Assembly (NCBI GenBank): GCA_028554755.1
Contig: JAPTOF010000001.1
Span: forward strand, 8,538,501-8,602,500
Direction of reading: 5' to 3'
Length of the DNA stretch: 64,000 bases
Origin: Cordia subcordata
Lineage: Eukaryota > Streptophyta > Magnoliopsida > Boraginales > Cordiaceae
Part shown: piece by piece, positions 34,581 through 46,308 of the stretch
Position numbering within the stretch: position 1 is the first letter of the stretch
How the letters are laid out: each line of letters begins with the position of its first letter
Position numbers and translations under genes: made by a program
The notes under the pieces: model-generated
Seen by the model: the letters and a program-made list of their open reading frames with translations, nothing else
The model's database searches: none
What the model was told of the DNA's origin: nothing

Positions 34581-35993
34581 CTCAATCTTTTTAGCTTTCT
34601 TGATTTATAATAGAACCTCAGACATTCTTAACAACTCAAAAGTCTTTGATTGGATATTTGGAAAGAAGTGCTCAACTTGATAATACGTGGTTCTCGGGTT
34701 AGGGTTGGTTGAAAATAGAGATCACTGAAGAGTGAACAAGTGAAGCTCTGAGTTGCCCATTGTACGTAACCTTTCTATATTATTTGAAATGTAAATTGAA
34801 GAGAGAAGAAGGAAAGCTCTAGAAGAAGAAAAGCTCAGACTTTTTTTTTTTTAATTTTTGTTAAACCTCTCATCCTTAAAGGATTAAACTTAAAACCTCA
34901 CACTTGAGAGAAATAATTTCAGCCACTTGAACTATCTTCTAATTTAAAAAGAAGCTCTGACTTGCTGAAAAGTCTTTGATGGGAAATTTGGGTGAATTTT
35001 TTTTTTTTTTTTAACTTTGAGTAGATTAAACGCTGCACTCGCCCATGTTCTGTTTTTGAGAATTTTTCTACAACTATGTTCCTATTCCGTTCCCATTAGA
35101 TAGCGCCGCATTACGAAGACCGATCAAGACTACCAACAAAGTTTGATTGAGCCTCTGCATGCACAGTTTCAAAATACTGTTTGCGCCTCTTTCTCTACTT
35201 TCTTATTTTTCTTTTTTTTTAATGTAGTCGTGAACTTATATTTCACGACAGGTAAAAAGTAGCACAAAGTCATTTGAAATGGACAGCCTTTTACCACAAA
35301 GTCATTTGGAGGGCCGGACAGCGTTTGACCCAAAACTTTCTCAAGATAAAAAAAACTAGTATTCTTCTCTTTTAATTAATTTGAGAATATATATAAGTAC
35401 ATAAATAATATATGAATAAACTCCCTAAATAAATAATTTATCTATGAAAAAGTCTCCCTCCTTCCCCCTAATTTGACCCCGAGTTTCGATATTTACAATA
35501 ACTGATAAAAGAAAAAATGTGATGGTGATTGTATTATATTTTTTACAATGTTTACGAAGACCGCAATTATGTTCGATCGAGTCTTTGCAGTGCACAATTT
35601 CTCAGTCTGCCGCTTACTCCACTTTCTTATTTTGCCTTTCACGAGGTCATGAACTTATTTTCCAGGGCACAGGAAAAAGTGGCAGAAATTAATGTCATTT
35701 TCAATTTTCTGCCTTTTATCAATAATTTCGAGTTTTATTATAACTTAGAAAAAATGTGATAGTGATTGTACTGTACCTTTTACATTTATCCACCTCCTAG
35801 AAATTTCTTGCGAAGGCTCTGGCACAGATGAGACTACACCTGCACCAGCACGTAAATGAATATATTCTTAACTATCCATACATAAAGAATTAATAACTCA
35901 CTTAAGATAATTATAGTAACATGTTGAATAAGTCAATTTATCATGTTTCTTCGATAGCAGCTTCATGCTGACCATTTCATAACAAAATTATTA
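34581..35993. repeat. Gene D upstream spacer with repeated duplicated pieces
   Basis: It holds several copies of array-specific spacer: AAAAGTCTTTGATTGGATATTTGG (in part, 34637) and AAAAGTCTTTGATGGGAAATTTGG (in part, 34971). It also has two successive copies of the CTCTACTTTCTTATTTT...GAACTTA block (35185-35250 and 35610-35665). No gene. Confidence 0.6.
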
Positions 35994-36013
35994 GTGGTCA
36001 CTCCTCTATATAA
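35994..36013 (+). promoter_or_regulatory. Gene D core promoter: GTGGTCAC and TATA box
   Basis: GTGGTCAC (one change from the palindrome) at 35994-36001 and CTATATAA at 36006-36013, 85 bases before the ATG. Confidence 0.78.
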
Positions 36014-36098
36014 GTGAGTCGACACCCCAATTGTTTTCCTCATTCTAAGCTTTCGATCTTTCCTCTAAAACCTCCCAAAAAGAAGGAAGAAAGAAAAA

Positions 36099-36677
36099 AT
36101 GGAACAAAAAAACCTCTGCAATTCTTCTCCCTACTCTCTCATGGCCACTGTATTTTTTCTTCTCCTTTTCAGCCAAGCTGTCTCTGCTACTAAAGAACAG
36201 CATCAATGGCGAGGCTATCTCAATTATACGCTAAATGGCTACACAGTAGAACAAGTGTGGCCTCTAGTGGAGAATTATTGCGACCTTTACAAAATCTTTC
36301 CTAATCTTCTCGCATCTTTCTGTGTTAAAGGAGCCCCAGGACATGCTGGACAAGTTCGTTATGTGGTGTATGATAAACCAGCACCCCCCGGCCAGAATTT
36401 TACAGAGCGAGTCATTGGTTGGGAAAGGCACCAGCTGATAGAAATAAACCATAAAAAGCATTATGTGTACTATGTTATGACGGGCAATAACTTTGTGATG
36501 AATAATTACTATGCAACTATGAAAGTGTCTCCAGCACCTAAGGGAACCCTATATGAGTGGTTCTACAGAGTTGATCCCATCGATGAATATACTGCTGACG
36601 GTTTCTATGGTCTACTTTCGCCCTTCTTCCGACGAGCTATGGAGAATGCCGAGAAAATATTGCGACCAACTAATTAG
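36099..36677 (+). CDS. Secreted LFS-like SRPBCC protein, gene D
   Basis: 192-residue intronless gene with about 18 differences from gene A by eye. It has a signal peptide of 30 residues ending V-S-A before TKEQHQW. The domain keeps WPLVENYCDLYKIF, GQVRY with R87, WERHQL (E109, H111), the NYT and NFT sequons at 42 and 100, and Cys61/Cys75. Most differences from A lie in the signal peptide, the GAPGHAG loop and the C-terminal helix (GLLSPFFRRAMENAEKILRP). Start and promoter are as in A and B. The 3' UTR has AATAAA at 36778. As for A, ligand and reaction are unknown; close identity suggests recent duplication. Confidence 0.93.
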   Translation: MEQKNLCNSSPYSLMATVFFLLLFSQAVSATKEQHQWRGYLNYTLNGYTVEQVWPLVENYCDLYKIFPNLLASFCVKGAPGHAGQVRYVVYDKPAPPGQNFTERVIGWERHQLIEINHKKHYVYYVMTGNNFVMNNYYATMKVSPAPKGTLYEWFYRVDPIDEYTADGFYGLLSPFFRRAMENAEKILRPTN

Positions 36678-37840
36678 GACCATTGCTTCCCTCCAGATGA
36701 GTGGACTTCATCTTGATATTGTTAAAATCTTGTTTCCTAGGTCATTATTATGTACTACTTTGTGTCATTGTGTACCAAATAAATGACAGCTATACCACTG
36801 GTTTAGTGAGATGTCCTTTGCCTTCATAGGAGGGCCGCGTGATCAATTTTTTAAGTGTGTGTTGTACTACTGATCTGTGTTCTTTTCTTGAACAAAATGA
36901 ATAAATTACAGTTATTTACTCGATTTTTCTACTTATCATGCTCATCAATTACATCAGAGCAACCAATACGAATATTTCCATGAAACCGACGTGGATATTT
37001 TTCTTGTTTTCTTTTTTGAAATTCATGTGCTACAAGTCAACCCATTCACAAGATAATAAGATCTGTCTAAAACTTAGTGTTGATTATATCTAAAATAAAT
37101 GATCTAACTTCATTTAACTTAATTCAACCATACATTGACCAATAGGAAGCTTGTCATCAACAAGCTGGCAATTTATCATTAATAAACAGAAATTCATGCA
37201 AGCTTATGATTCTTGTCTTTCAATCATTAGGTATAGATTAGAGCAGACGATTTTTGCTTTGTCCGGGATGATATTAGGTACAGATTAGAGCTCTAAGAAA
37301 TTTTATGATGATGTAATGGATAGGCATTTTATTAGCTTTGCTTGGTTTAATTGTTAGGCCTTCTGTCTGTTGCGGATAAAGTTCTGTCGTTGTCTTTTAG
37401 GGTATATACGGTTGGTTGATGTCTTTTGTTATTTATTTTTAAATAGAATTAATTTTGACAATTTATACTTGTAAAACTAAAACCGTCTAATATATATAAT
37501 AGCAGAGCAATAATTTCTAATTAATAAATGGCGAAGGTTAGGTAGGGTCATCACCGTCGATTTTAAGATAACTTCTCAGTTTGTTTTTGAATAACTTTCC
37601 GGGAAATTTTTGGGTCAAAATCTACAAATAGTAACTCAAATTAAATGGGGGAACACTTACATTGGATGTAATACAACTGTATTAAACAACAAATTATTAT
37701 ATTCATATTCATTTATATATATTGTGTGTGTACATGTATATAATGTAACAATAATACAATAGTTTATTTTGTTTGAGTTGCAATTTTGACTTCTTTTCTA
37801 AAGCACAAGTAAACTGCAGATTTTTATGAGTAAAATGTAC
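36678..37840. other. Gene D 3' UTR and spacer
   Basis: 36678-37145 matches the sequence 3' of gene A and (split) of gene B. 37150-37840 is AT-rich with no recognised content. Confidence 0.6.
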
Positions 37841-37844
37841 CAGA

Positions 37845-38710
37845 CTTTCATGTGGTTATCATAAAGTGCATACTACTTTCTTGTACTGTCAAAAGTCTCA
37901 CAAGAAGTTTTTGTGGTGAGTAAAAATTTCACGTTCACCCCTTACCATTTAAAATTCTTGAACTATGTTAAAATTCACAGCAAAAAAGACACTAATAGCT
38001 TTATCTCATTTGTTCAATATAATTTTCTTTTTCTAATCAAACATGTATATAACAATTAACAAAATAAAAATTCTCAAACACCTAAATATTATTTTAAAAA
38101 GGTAAAATAATTCGTAAGCATTTAAATTTTTAGATTTTGTTCCCTGCTGCTAAAAATTTCAGAGAGCCTGAAAGTTAAAACAAGAACATTTCGCAGAGAC
38201 AGTAACCTCTTGGCCTTAATTCAACACTGTTGAACTCAAGAACATTTCACACAGTCTGAAGCTAAAAAATTAAATTAAATAAAATTCGTTGCTTGCGAGC
38301 TTATGCCTTTCATTAAGCAGTTAAAATTAGTAGCCAATTGCATTTTTATAATATTACATGACTACTAACAACCATTTAATTACAATTTTATAATTTAGAC
38401 TTTGTTTCCCCACTTTTAAAATTTAAATGCTTAGAAATTATTTTACTTTTTTTTTAAATAACATTAGGGTGTTTGAGAATTTTTATTTTTGTTAATTATT
38501 ATATACATGTTTGATTTTTAAAAAAAAAAAGAAAGAAAGGAAAAAAGAAAATTGAATGAGTAGAATAAGGCTATTATTATCTTTTTTGCTATGAATTTTA
38601 ACACCGTAAAAGGGAGTTTAGATGGTAAGCGGTGAACACAAAACCTTTACTCACTACAGAGAATTTTAACACCATAAGAGGTGTTGTGCATTTATGACAG
38701 ACTACAGTAG
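37845..38710. mobile_element. Long-TIR fold-back element (MULE-like)
   Basis: Two arms of about 250-300 bases (about 37850-38150 and 38400-38710) are inverted copies. GTGGTGAGTAAAAATTTC on the left is answered by ACCTTTACTCACTAC on the right, CACAGCAAAAAAGAC by TCTTTTTTGCTATG, and AATCAAACATGTATATAAC by TATATACATGTTTGATTT. The loop is about 250 bases. Part of the right arm is repeated in direct orientation at 39100-39245, on the other side of a trinucleotide repeat. No transposase. Confidence 0.72.
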
Positions 38711-38970
38711 TAGCAGCAGTAGCAGCAGTAATAGCAGTAATTGTTGTAGTAGTAGTAGTAGTACTAGCAAGAGTAGTAGTAAGAGTAACAGCAGTAGCAG
38801 CAGCAGTAGCAAATAGTAGTAATAGCAACAGCAGGAGGAGTAGTAGTAGTAGCAATAATAGTAGTAGCGGTAGCAACAATAGTAGGAGCAGTAGTAGCAA
38901 CAACAGCAACAATAACAGTAGGAGCAGTTGTAGCAATATCAGTAGCAGTAGTTATGGTGGTAGTAGTAAT
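38703..38970. repeat. Imperfect (AGT/AGC)n trinucleotide microsatellite
   Basis: About 270 bases of AGT, AGC, AAT and AAC triplets. The opposite strand reads as poly-Leu for over 40 residues, which is a product of the repeat and not a gene. Confidence 0.9.
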
Positions 38971-40074
38971 AGGTCAATTAAGATGGCTAAAGTACCTTTT
39001 TTTTTCACTTCGATTCCCACTCTCTTCTCCCTTTTTTTCTTCTAATGAAGACAAAAGACAATATGCAAAATTTCCTGCTAAAACTTTGACTTTGGGTGAA
39101 TCTTTTTTCCTATGAATTTTAACATCATTAAAGGGAGTTTAGATGGTAGGGGTTGAGCACAGAACTTTTAATCACTACAAAGACTTATTGTGGGACTTTT
39201 GACACCATAGAGGAGTGTTGTATATTTATGACAGACCATAGTGGAATCTGATATATTTTATCCGATTTTTAAAAATAAAATCATAACCAACTGAATCATT
39301 TTAAAACTATCAATCTTTATCATTATCATCATCATCATTATCATAGAAGCTAGAGAAATTAAAAAATCAAGTGTATTTTATCATGATGATCGGTATTTCC
39401 AAGGCAATCCCATTCCCATGAACATGGGAATAGCTATTCCTAATCAAACTCATGGGAATAACTTATTTCCATGTTCGTGAGAATGGGATTTTCCGTCAAA
39501 ATATTAAAATAATCTTTCAAAAATTTAATATTTAACATTTTATATAAAAAGAAAATTAGAAAATAAAATTTAAAAAATAAAATTTTTAAAAATAAAAAAT
39601 AAAGATAAAATATATAATAGAAATGAAAAAGAATATAAAAATAAAAATTCAAATTTAAAAATAAAAAGAAGAAATAAAATAAATATAAAATAAAAAATGA
39701 AATAAAACAAAACCAAAAAAAATGAAAAAGATCACCAGATTATATATTTACATATATACATATATATTATCATCATTATTTTTTTTTAAAGTTATTAATA
39801 TAAATGTATTTTATATTAGTATGGGTAGTGTTTTAGTAATATTCTGTGTAATTAATTTTATTAATTATAATGTATATAATATAATAGTATAACGGCAATC
39901 TTGATTTTTTATATAAATCGTTGTCAATACTATGCTAGTATACTAATTACCAAACATAAATTTAGAATTAATACACCTATTCCTACTACCATTCTTAGAT
40001 TATACCAAACATGGTATATTCATTACTAAACCCATTTCATTTCCAAGTTCATTCCATTCCCAAATTCATTTCAT
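38971..40074. repeat. AT-rich spacer with arm copy and possible MITE
   Basis: 39100-39245 is a second direct copy of the fold-back arm. 39395-40075 begins and ends with related GGGAATGG/CCATTCCC-rich strings and may be a TIR element with a very AT-rich middle. Its borders are not resolved. Confidence 0.4.
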
Positions 40075-42550
40075 TTCCAAACTCATTCCATCGTACCAAT
40101 CACTAGCTAAGTCCTCAAAGATAGCCAAACTAGTAGCCACTGCTCCTAAGTTTGCCAAACAGTCTATAGGCTTATTACCTTCACCATAAATATGAGTAAC
40201 CGCAGCCCCTAACCGCCGGAGCAATGATCTACCCTTCATAACAATAAGACAAAGATACCAAGCTTCCTCCAAACCATGCATGAGGCACACCGTTCACAGC
40301 GAGTCAACTTCCACCCAAACTCGTTGCAAACCTCTCTCCAAACACAAGGATAATCCTCGCACTAAAGCTAACAGCTCCGCTTTAATCACTGATTGAACAC
40401 TCAAATGTTCATAAAACCTAACTACAACATTCGCCTTATCATCCCGGATAACACCACCCCCTCCTGCTAAACCGCTATCTCAATGCAGGCTGCCGTCCGC
40501 ATTCAATATGAAAGTCCTACACAAGTCATTTTCCAAATCACCACCCATGGCTTATTAATGTTACGAGGCACTGAAGAGCAACAAAAAAAGGCCATAATGT
40601 CCACATCCCCCTTCCACTAACGCCAGGAAAGAAGACCGGCCAGATGAAGCTGATATATGAAGTGAGCCGCACGCCAAATAATCTTCTCACAAGTAGACCT
40701 TGTACCCGATACTTGGCATCATTTCGCTCCAACCAGCTGCACCATAAAACAAAAAGAGGTAACAATTGCCTGATATGAACCGCGCTTGAGTTTGGAGAGA
40801 CAAACCATCGAAGGAGCCATTGATGAACGCCCCTAAAGTCACCTGAGCAAACACCAAATAGCGACACATAATGCTTCCAAACTGCTCAAATTTTTGCCTC
40901 CAGTAAACAGACAATGCGTCATAGTTTCTATAGAACTACAACACTGGCAACAAGAAATACAAAAAGTCCCTTTTGTTGCAATCTCTGATCAAGAGACACC
41001 CAGTTATGCAATACTCACCAAGCAAAAAAAGAGACTTTTAACGGAATCAATTTATGCCAAATCTACTTGTAAATGAAGGACACATTACGCCTCTGTCTAA
41101 TGTGTTCCCATGCTGAACGCGTGGAAGACGAACCATTAGTTGTAAGAGCCCAATAAGATTTATCACCTGTGTCGAACTGCTTATCAATTGGAACCTCTAA
41201 AATCTTGGCCACCATATATTGTGGAAGTACTCGCCGCAACTTAGCAGCATGCCACTTCTTATTCTCCCAGAACTCATTGACGCGAGCTGCTTCATCTCCT
41301 ACTATGGGCACGAGCTCAACCAACGGACCACCATCCAACCAAGGATCATACCAAAACCAAACGTCTCCTCTCCTAAGCCGCCATTTAATACACGCTTCGC
41401 ATTCCTCACTAATGCCACTCATTCGTCTCCAAGCTCCTGAATGATACATCATTGCTCGACATAAAGTAGGATGCAATTCGCCACAGTATTTCGCATTCAT
41501 ATATGACGCCCATAAGCCTGCAGAAGTTCTTAAACGCCACCATAGTTTCCAATCAAAAGCCCTGCTGACATCTTGTGTGCTCCGCAATCAAGACCCCCTC
41601 CTCCAAGGGATAAACATACCTTACTTTACAAACACCACCTTATCCTTTTTGAACACCCTTCTCACCCCATAAGAACCCATTGAAAATCTTTTCCAAGATG
41701 GAGCGCCATACATGTCAAAGTACTATGTAAGAGTACTAGACGTCCACTCGGAGACAAATCTTTATTTTCCCATCCTCTCAATTCCTGGTAAACACTAGCC
41801 ATCTGCTCTTCAAAAAGATGGTTCTACCTGTGACCCTTAAAGAGAGGCACCCCCAAATACTCAATGGGTAACATCTGATGGCGAAACAAAGTAGTTTTCG
41901 CCACTATTTCCACCCGCGTACGAAATGCCTTAGCAGAGATGAGAAATCCACTCTTTTCTTCATTTACTTTTTGTCCAGATAACTGTTCATAATGGGCAGA
42001 ACCTGCATAATCTTCACTAAAGTCCCTTTACCGCCGTTTGAGAAAATTATGATACCATCGGCAAAACTTGAATGAAAAACAGCGACTGAGCACCCTGTAT
42101 GATATCTAGCTGAAGGATTCTCTTCGAAGAAATGATTAAGACTCCTATAAATAATCTGCAGCCAAAACAAATAGGAGAGAGGAAAGAGGGTCACCTTGCC
42201 TTAAACATCTTATCAACTTAAAAAATCCGGTCATTTCTCCATTTACAATCACTGAGAACCAGCAATTAGAAATACATTTTTTCGATTTTAGCGGTCCAAT
42301 CCATACTAAACCCAGATGCAATCATCATATTAAACAAAAAGCCTACTCAAAGCCTATCATAGGCTTTCATCGTATCCAATTTAAAAGCCAAGTTACACAC
42401 TCTAATTCTAGCATTCAAATGGTGAACCATTTCTTGTGCCAGCAGAACATTGTCACAAATTAAACGGCCGCCTATAAAAACCACTCTGATTATGACTAAT
42501 AAGCTTGGGCAGCAAATCACCCAATCTAATAGCCAAAAATTTGGAGATAA
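40075..42550 (-). mobile_element. Truncated LINE with reverse transcriptase and RNase H remnants
   Basis: On the minus strand, in several frames, from 42545 down: GRLICDNVLLAQEMVHHLNA (RT fingers), AFKLDTMKAYDRL, then FADGIIIFSNGG (about 42050) at the catalytic box, which would normally be FADD. Next come a C-terminal RT/zf-RVT region with WLDGGPLVELVP (about 41320) and a RNase H-like part with DDKANVVVRFYE and HIYGEGNKPIDCLANLG (about 40130-40450). Stops and shifts are frequent. It is 5' truncated; no clear A-tail or target-site duplication was found. A different subfamily from the LINE at 24336. Confidence 0.88.
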
Positions 42551-42628
42551 TCCCTTGACTTTTTTAAACCTCTTAACTTTAAAAATGAACCATTTAGTTC
42601 TTGAACGATTGACTTTTGTCATATTTTA

Positions 42629-42820
42629 GGCCTATTTGAATTAATTTTTTTTCTTGAAAAAGTTACATTAAATTTGCAATAACTTTTAGATTTGGCTTTC
42701 AAAAAGCTGAAACTCTGAAAAAAAATTCAAATACAACTTTTAGAAGGCAGAATTTTCAACTTCTAAAAAAAAATTATTTTTTAAAAAGTGCTTTTAAAAA
42801 AAATCAATCCAAACGAGCCC
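42629..42820. mobile_element. Tourist-like MITE, family 1 (reverse orientation)
   Basis: The ends are GGCCTATTTGAATT and the inverse of GGGCTCGTTTGGATTG, flanked by TTA at 42626-42628 and 42821-42823. It shares the inverted TTACATTAAATTTGCAATAAC core with the copies at 27869 and 52849. Confidence 0.82.
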
Positions 42821-43120
42821 TTAGTTCCTTGGCTTTTAAAATAAACTTTTTAATCCATGGACTTTGATAAATAGGAAGTCATTTGTCCTTGAACCTCTAA
42901 AATGAATTCTTTTCTAAGGACTAACAATGTCCCGTTTATCAAAGTTTATGGACTAATGACGTCCCATTCATGCAACAAAATCAATAGTTGAGAGACTAAA
43001 AGTTTTATTTTGAAAGTCAAGAGACTAAAATAAGACAAAGTCAATAGTACATAATCAATGAACCCTAATTATATTATATTCTTAAGTCCTATTTTTAAAT
43101 TAATCTTATCATCATCATCA
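42821..43120. other. Non-coding spacer
   Basis: No gene or clear repeat recognised, apart from an ATC microsatellite just before 43121. Confidence 0.5.
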
Positions 43121-43935
43121 TCTATACTATAGTAAAGTAGAACCAGACACACAAAATTGATTCCCGCTTATATTGTTGGCCTTTATTTGTTTGCCATGTG
43201 GCGAATCTCATTTAGCTTATCTTTATTTTTTTTGCCACGTCACTTTCACTTTACTCTTATAGCTACTAAAAATTCATAAAATACAATATTGCCTATTTAT
43301 TCTTTATTTACACTGCTTATACATTTGGTATATCAAACATGTAAGTTAATAAAAGATAAGCACTATTTTAGCTCTATACATGGCTTACCATTTACAATGA
43401 GCTAATTTAATTCTTGACTTTTACAACAGGTTAATTTTTTTACTTGCCATTTATTCCACACTGCATAAGTGAGTTGACATTTTAAAAAAATTTGTAATAA
43501 TTACAAAATCAGCTATTAAAATCCAAAAAAATAAATAAGTAAAATCAAATGAATGGCAGAATTATTTCTCTATGTTGCATCATCATATTTTTTTTCCTAA
43601 AATTGTTAAAATTTAAAAAAATATAAAAGTTGTAACTAATGTCCAAAATTTAATATGACAAAAAAATATTTATATCTTATCACTTACCTTAATTGTCAAA
43701 TTTGACTATTAATAATAATAAAAACATAAAAGTACTCATTTCTCCCGTATATCATACATTTACTGTCATATCATATAAATATCGAAATAATTGCTAAAAG
43801 TACTTTTTAATTTTGAAACCATTATATCATTTTTAATATTGTATCATATATTATATAAATATCAACACGGAAAAACACTGTAGTTACTATTACTAAAGGA
43901 GAACTCCTGGAGAACTCCTGGAGTCACTAGGGAAA
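43121..43935 (+). mobile_element. Possible Helitron
   Basis: A|TCTATACTATAGTAAAGTAG at 43121 is a good Helitron 5' end. A candidate 3' end is the palindromic GGAGAACTCCTGGAGAACTCCTGGAG stretch (in part) ending CACTAG at about 43933, but the following base is G rather than the expected T. Body AT-rich, no Rep/helicase. Confidence 0.4.
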
Positions 43936-44330
43936 ATTTTGAGCATATATATTTAATATATTAGTTAATGTTAATTTACTAATATAAATTCTTATCTCTT
44001 TTTCATTTTAAAATCCTCTACTCCAATCTTTATTTTTATCTTTTAATACTCTGCTCCCTATAGAACTTTACAAATTTGAAATAATTGAAACATCTATTAT
44101 TAAGCATTTGCAAATTGCAAAAACCTATGAACTTGACAGTAAGATCAAAACTAATAATTAAAATTATATATCACCTTTATTATTATGACGACAAATGATT
44201 TCAACTACTTTAAACTATTGAAAGAACAAGAACAACAAATTGAGGCCACGAACAAAACTTCTTACCTGTGAGCAAAAACTCAAGCATATTTTGTCCAATT
44301 TGATGCTACTTTAATTTATTATATATCTTT

Positions 44331-44331
<1 letters not shown>
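43936..44331. other. AT-rich spacer
   Basis: No recognised feature. Confidence 0.5.
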
Positions 44332-44406
<75 letters not shown>

Positions 44407-44410
44407 GAGA
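44332..44410. repeat. (TAA)n microsatellite
   Basis: About 24 uninterrupted TAA units, followed by a short (GA) run. Confidence 0.95.
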
Positions 44411-44535
44411 GAGAGATGGCGGGTGGTGGGGTCGTGGTGGCGGCGGGGTGGGGGTTACAGCGGGGTGTTTTTTGTTGGGTGTGTGGTCGGTTTGGGGGGG
44501 GGGGGGGGAAGGGGGGTAGGTGGCTGCGGTGGTCT
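44411..44535. repeat. G-rich tract with quadruplex potential
   Basis: Many runs of three or more G, including a 16-base G-run near 44495, directly follow the (TAA)n repeat. Confidence 0.75.
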
Positions 44536-45665
44536 CTTGAAGAAGAAGAACATTATCTATTTTTATTTATTATTTTATTTTTTGGAAGATAATGAAGGAA
44601 AAAAAATAAACATATGGGTAATTTGTATGAATAATAGTCGAAAACAAAAGCCCACTCTCATTATTGGCTTATGTAACACACTTGGCATTAAAATGGATGA
44701 AAAATGTGACAGAGGGGCTATTTATGCAAATTTTAAAAAATTACAAGGGTCTCTCTTGCTATTTTGTAAATTGAGGGATTAACAACATCATTAGGTATAA
44801 ATACAGAGGGTCCACAAGCCAAAAACTCTTATTTATTTAACGACAATGGACAGTGAAAGAATCCACACACAGAAAAATCCCGAAACTTTATTCAACTCTC
44901 ATTTGGTGTAACAAAAATAAATAAATAAAATAAAATAAAAAATTGAAGAATCGAAGAAGGGGAAGCTAATTAATTAAGTTCTCATCACTTGCTAAAACTT
45001 CTCCTGATTCGAGACTCGGAAGATTTTTTTTTTCTTTTTTCGCGCGCTGAAGAAAGAAGTTGAGGATGGATGTATTTTTTTAAAAACTAATACATTAATT
45101 TGGAGTTTCAGAGTTGAAGTCCTTTGCTTCCATTTTTAAAAAACTAATTACTTCATTATCATGTGTGTGTGTATATATATATATATATATAAACACTGAA
45201 AAGAAAAAAAGAAAAAGAAAAAAGTTGAATTTGTGTCCCCCACACTGAGCCACTTGACCTTCGCAATCAATTACTGCCTAATTAGACTTCTAAATTTGAA
45301 AGCTAAAATATATGCTTCCTCTAAAGTGGACCGCGACTCAGTATCTTCGTCGAGTTATTATCTCAATTTCACTTCTTTGGTTTCTAAAGATGGATTTGGA
45401 GGAGACTGTTATAGATAGGATCTAATAGTATGGTTTGATTCATATAATTGACTTCTTATTGCAAGAAAAGTTCATTTTAATTTTCTTCGAGTTTCTAATA
45501 AAGATGATTCAGAAATAAGAAGTAAGATTAAACTGGTTAGTTTCTCCATATGCACAGCCATAAGACCCAAATCTGGTCAACAAAACAACACTCCCGCGCG
45601 ACACGTCAGAAGCAAACTTAGTCAACAAAATAGCACCTCAAGCTAAACATTTGGTGACTAATCTT
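44536..45665. other. Spacer upstream of gene E
   Basis: An (AT)n run lies at about 45173-45192. No gene is recognised. The last 100 bases carry two related AGCTAAACATTT strings (45639 and 45690) near the promoter of E. Confidence 0.45.
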
Positions 45666-45674
45666 CTATAAAAA
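45666..45674 (+). promoter_or_regulatory. Gene E TATA box
   Basis: CTATAAAAA, 70 bases before the ATG of gene E. No copy of the GTGATCAC palindrome of the A-D promoters is present. Confidence 0.65.
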
Positions 45675-45744
45675 TGACTTGACCTTAAGCTAAACATTTC
45701 ATACCAAAAATATTTCCCTCCCCATTTCCTCTAAAACACTAAAA

Positions 45745-46308
45745 ATGAAAGTAACCAAAATTCTTTCCCAACTCTCTCTCATGGCAACTCTTGCTTCTCT
45801 TCTATTTGCTGGTCAAGCAGTCATGGCAACAACTAAGCAACAGCCACAATGGAAAGGAAGGATCCAAGCAAAAGTACATGGTCTGACGGCAAAACAAGTA
45901 TGGCCTCTCTTCGAGGATTTTTGCAACATTTATAGAATCTTCCCGATTGATGTATCCTATTGTGTCCAAGGCGTCCCCGGTCGTATTGGTCAACATCGTT
46001 ACTTGGCCACGAAGTTACCATCACCATCTGGTGACAATACGACTTTTATTCGTTGGGAAAAGCACAACCTAATAGCACTGAATCAAATTAAACGTTCTTT
46101 AAGCTATGACATGATGGAGAATAATCAAGGGATTAAGAGGTATAGGTCCACCATGACAGTGTTGCGAAAGAAATATGGGAGTCAAATTAGGTGGGGATAC
46201 AAAATTGATCCTATTCAAGGAGTTACTCATGAACAAGTGCGTGCTCAAATCCAAATGATTCTTCAACAAGTTGTGGGGAAAATAGAGAAAGTTCTCCGAT
46301 CAACTTAG
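45745..46308 (+). CDS. Secreted LFS-like SRPBCC protein, gene E
   Basis: 187-residue intronless member of a second secreted subfamily with gene G. Signal peptide 1-28 (hydrophobic 10-26, V-M-A site before Thr29). The domain runs from W36: LTAKQVWPLFEDFCNIYRIF (47-66), GVPGRIGQHRY with R85, W104-E105-K-H107, SYDMMENN, and a C-terminal helix ending KIEKVLRST. The NTT sequon at N98 and Cys60/Cys73 are conserved in pattern with A, B and D. The EDFC and MMENN strings are closer to the non-secreted H than those of A-D. His107 again stands at the KEK/KER Glu position. Intact; substrate unknown. Confidence 0.92.
   Translation: MKVTKILSQLSLMATLASLLFAGQAVMATTKQQPQWKGRIQAKVHGLTAKQVWPLFEDFCNIYRIFPIDVSYCVQGVPGRIGQHRYLATKLPSPSGDNTTFIRWEKHNLIALNQIKRSLSYDMMENNQGIKRYRSTMTVLRKKYGSQIRWGYKIDPIQGVTHEQVRAQIQMILQQVVGKIEKVLRST

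Noticed and set aside
38598..38936. Poly-Leu/poly-Thr protein frame on the minus strand
   Set aside because: It is the translation of an imperfect trinucleotide microsatellite.
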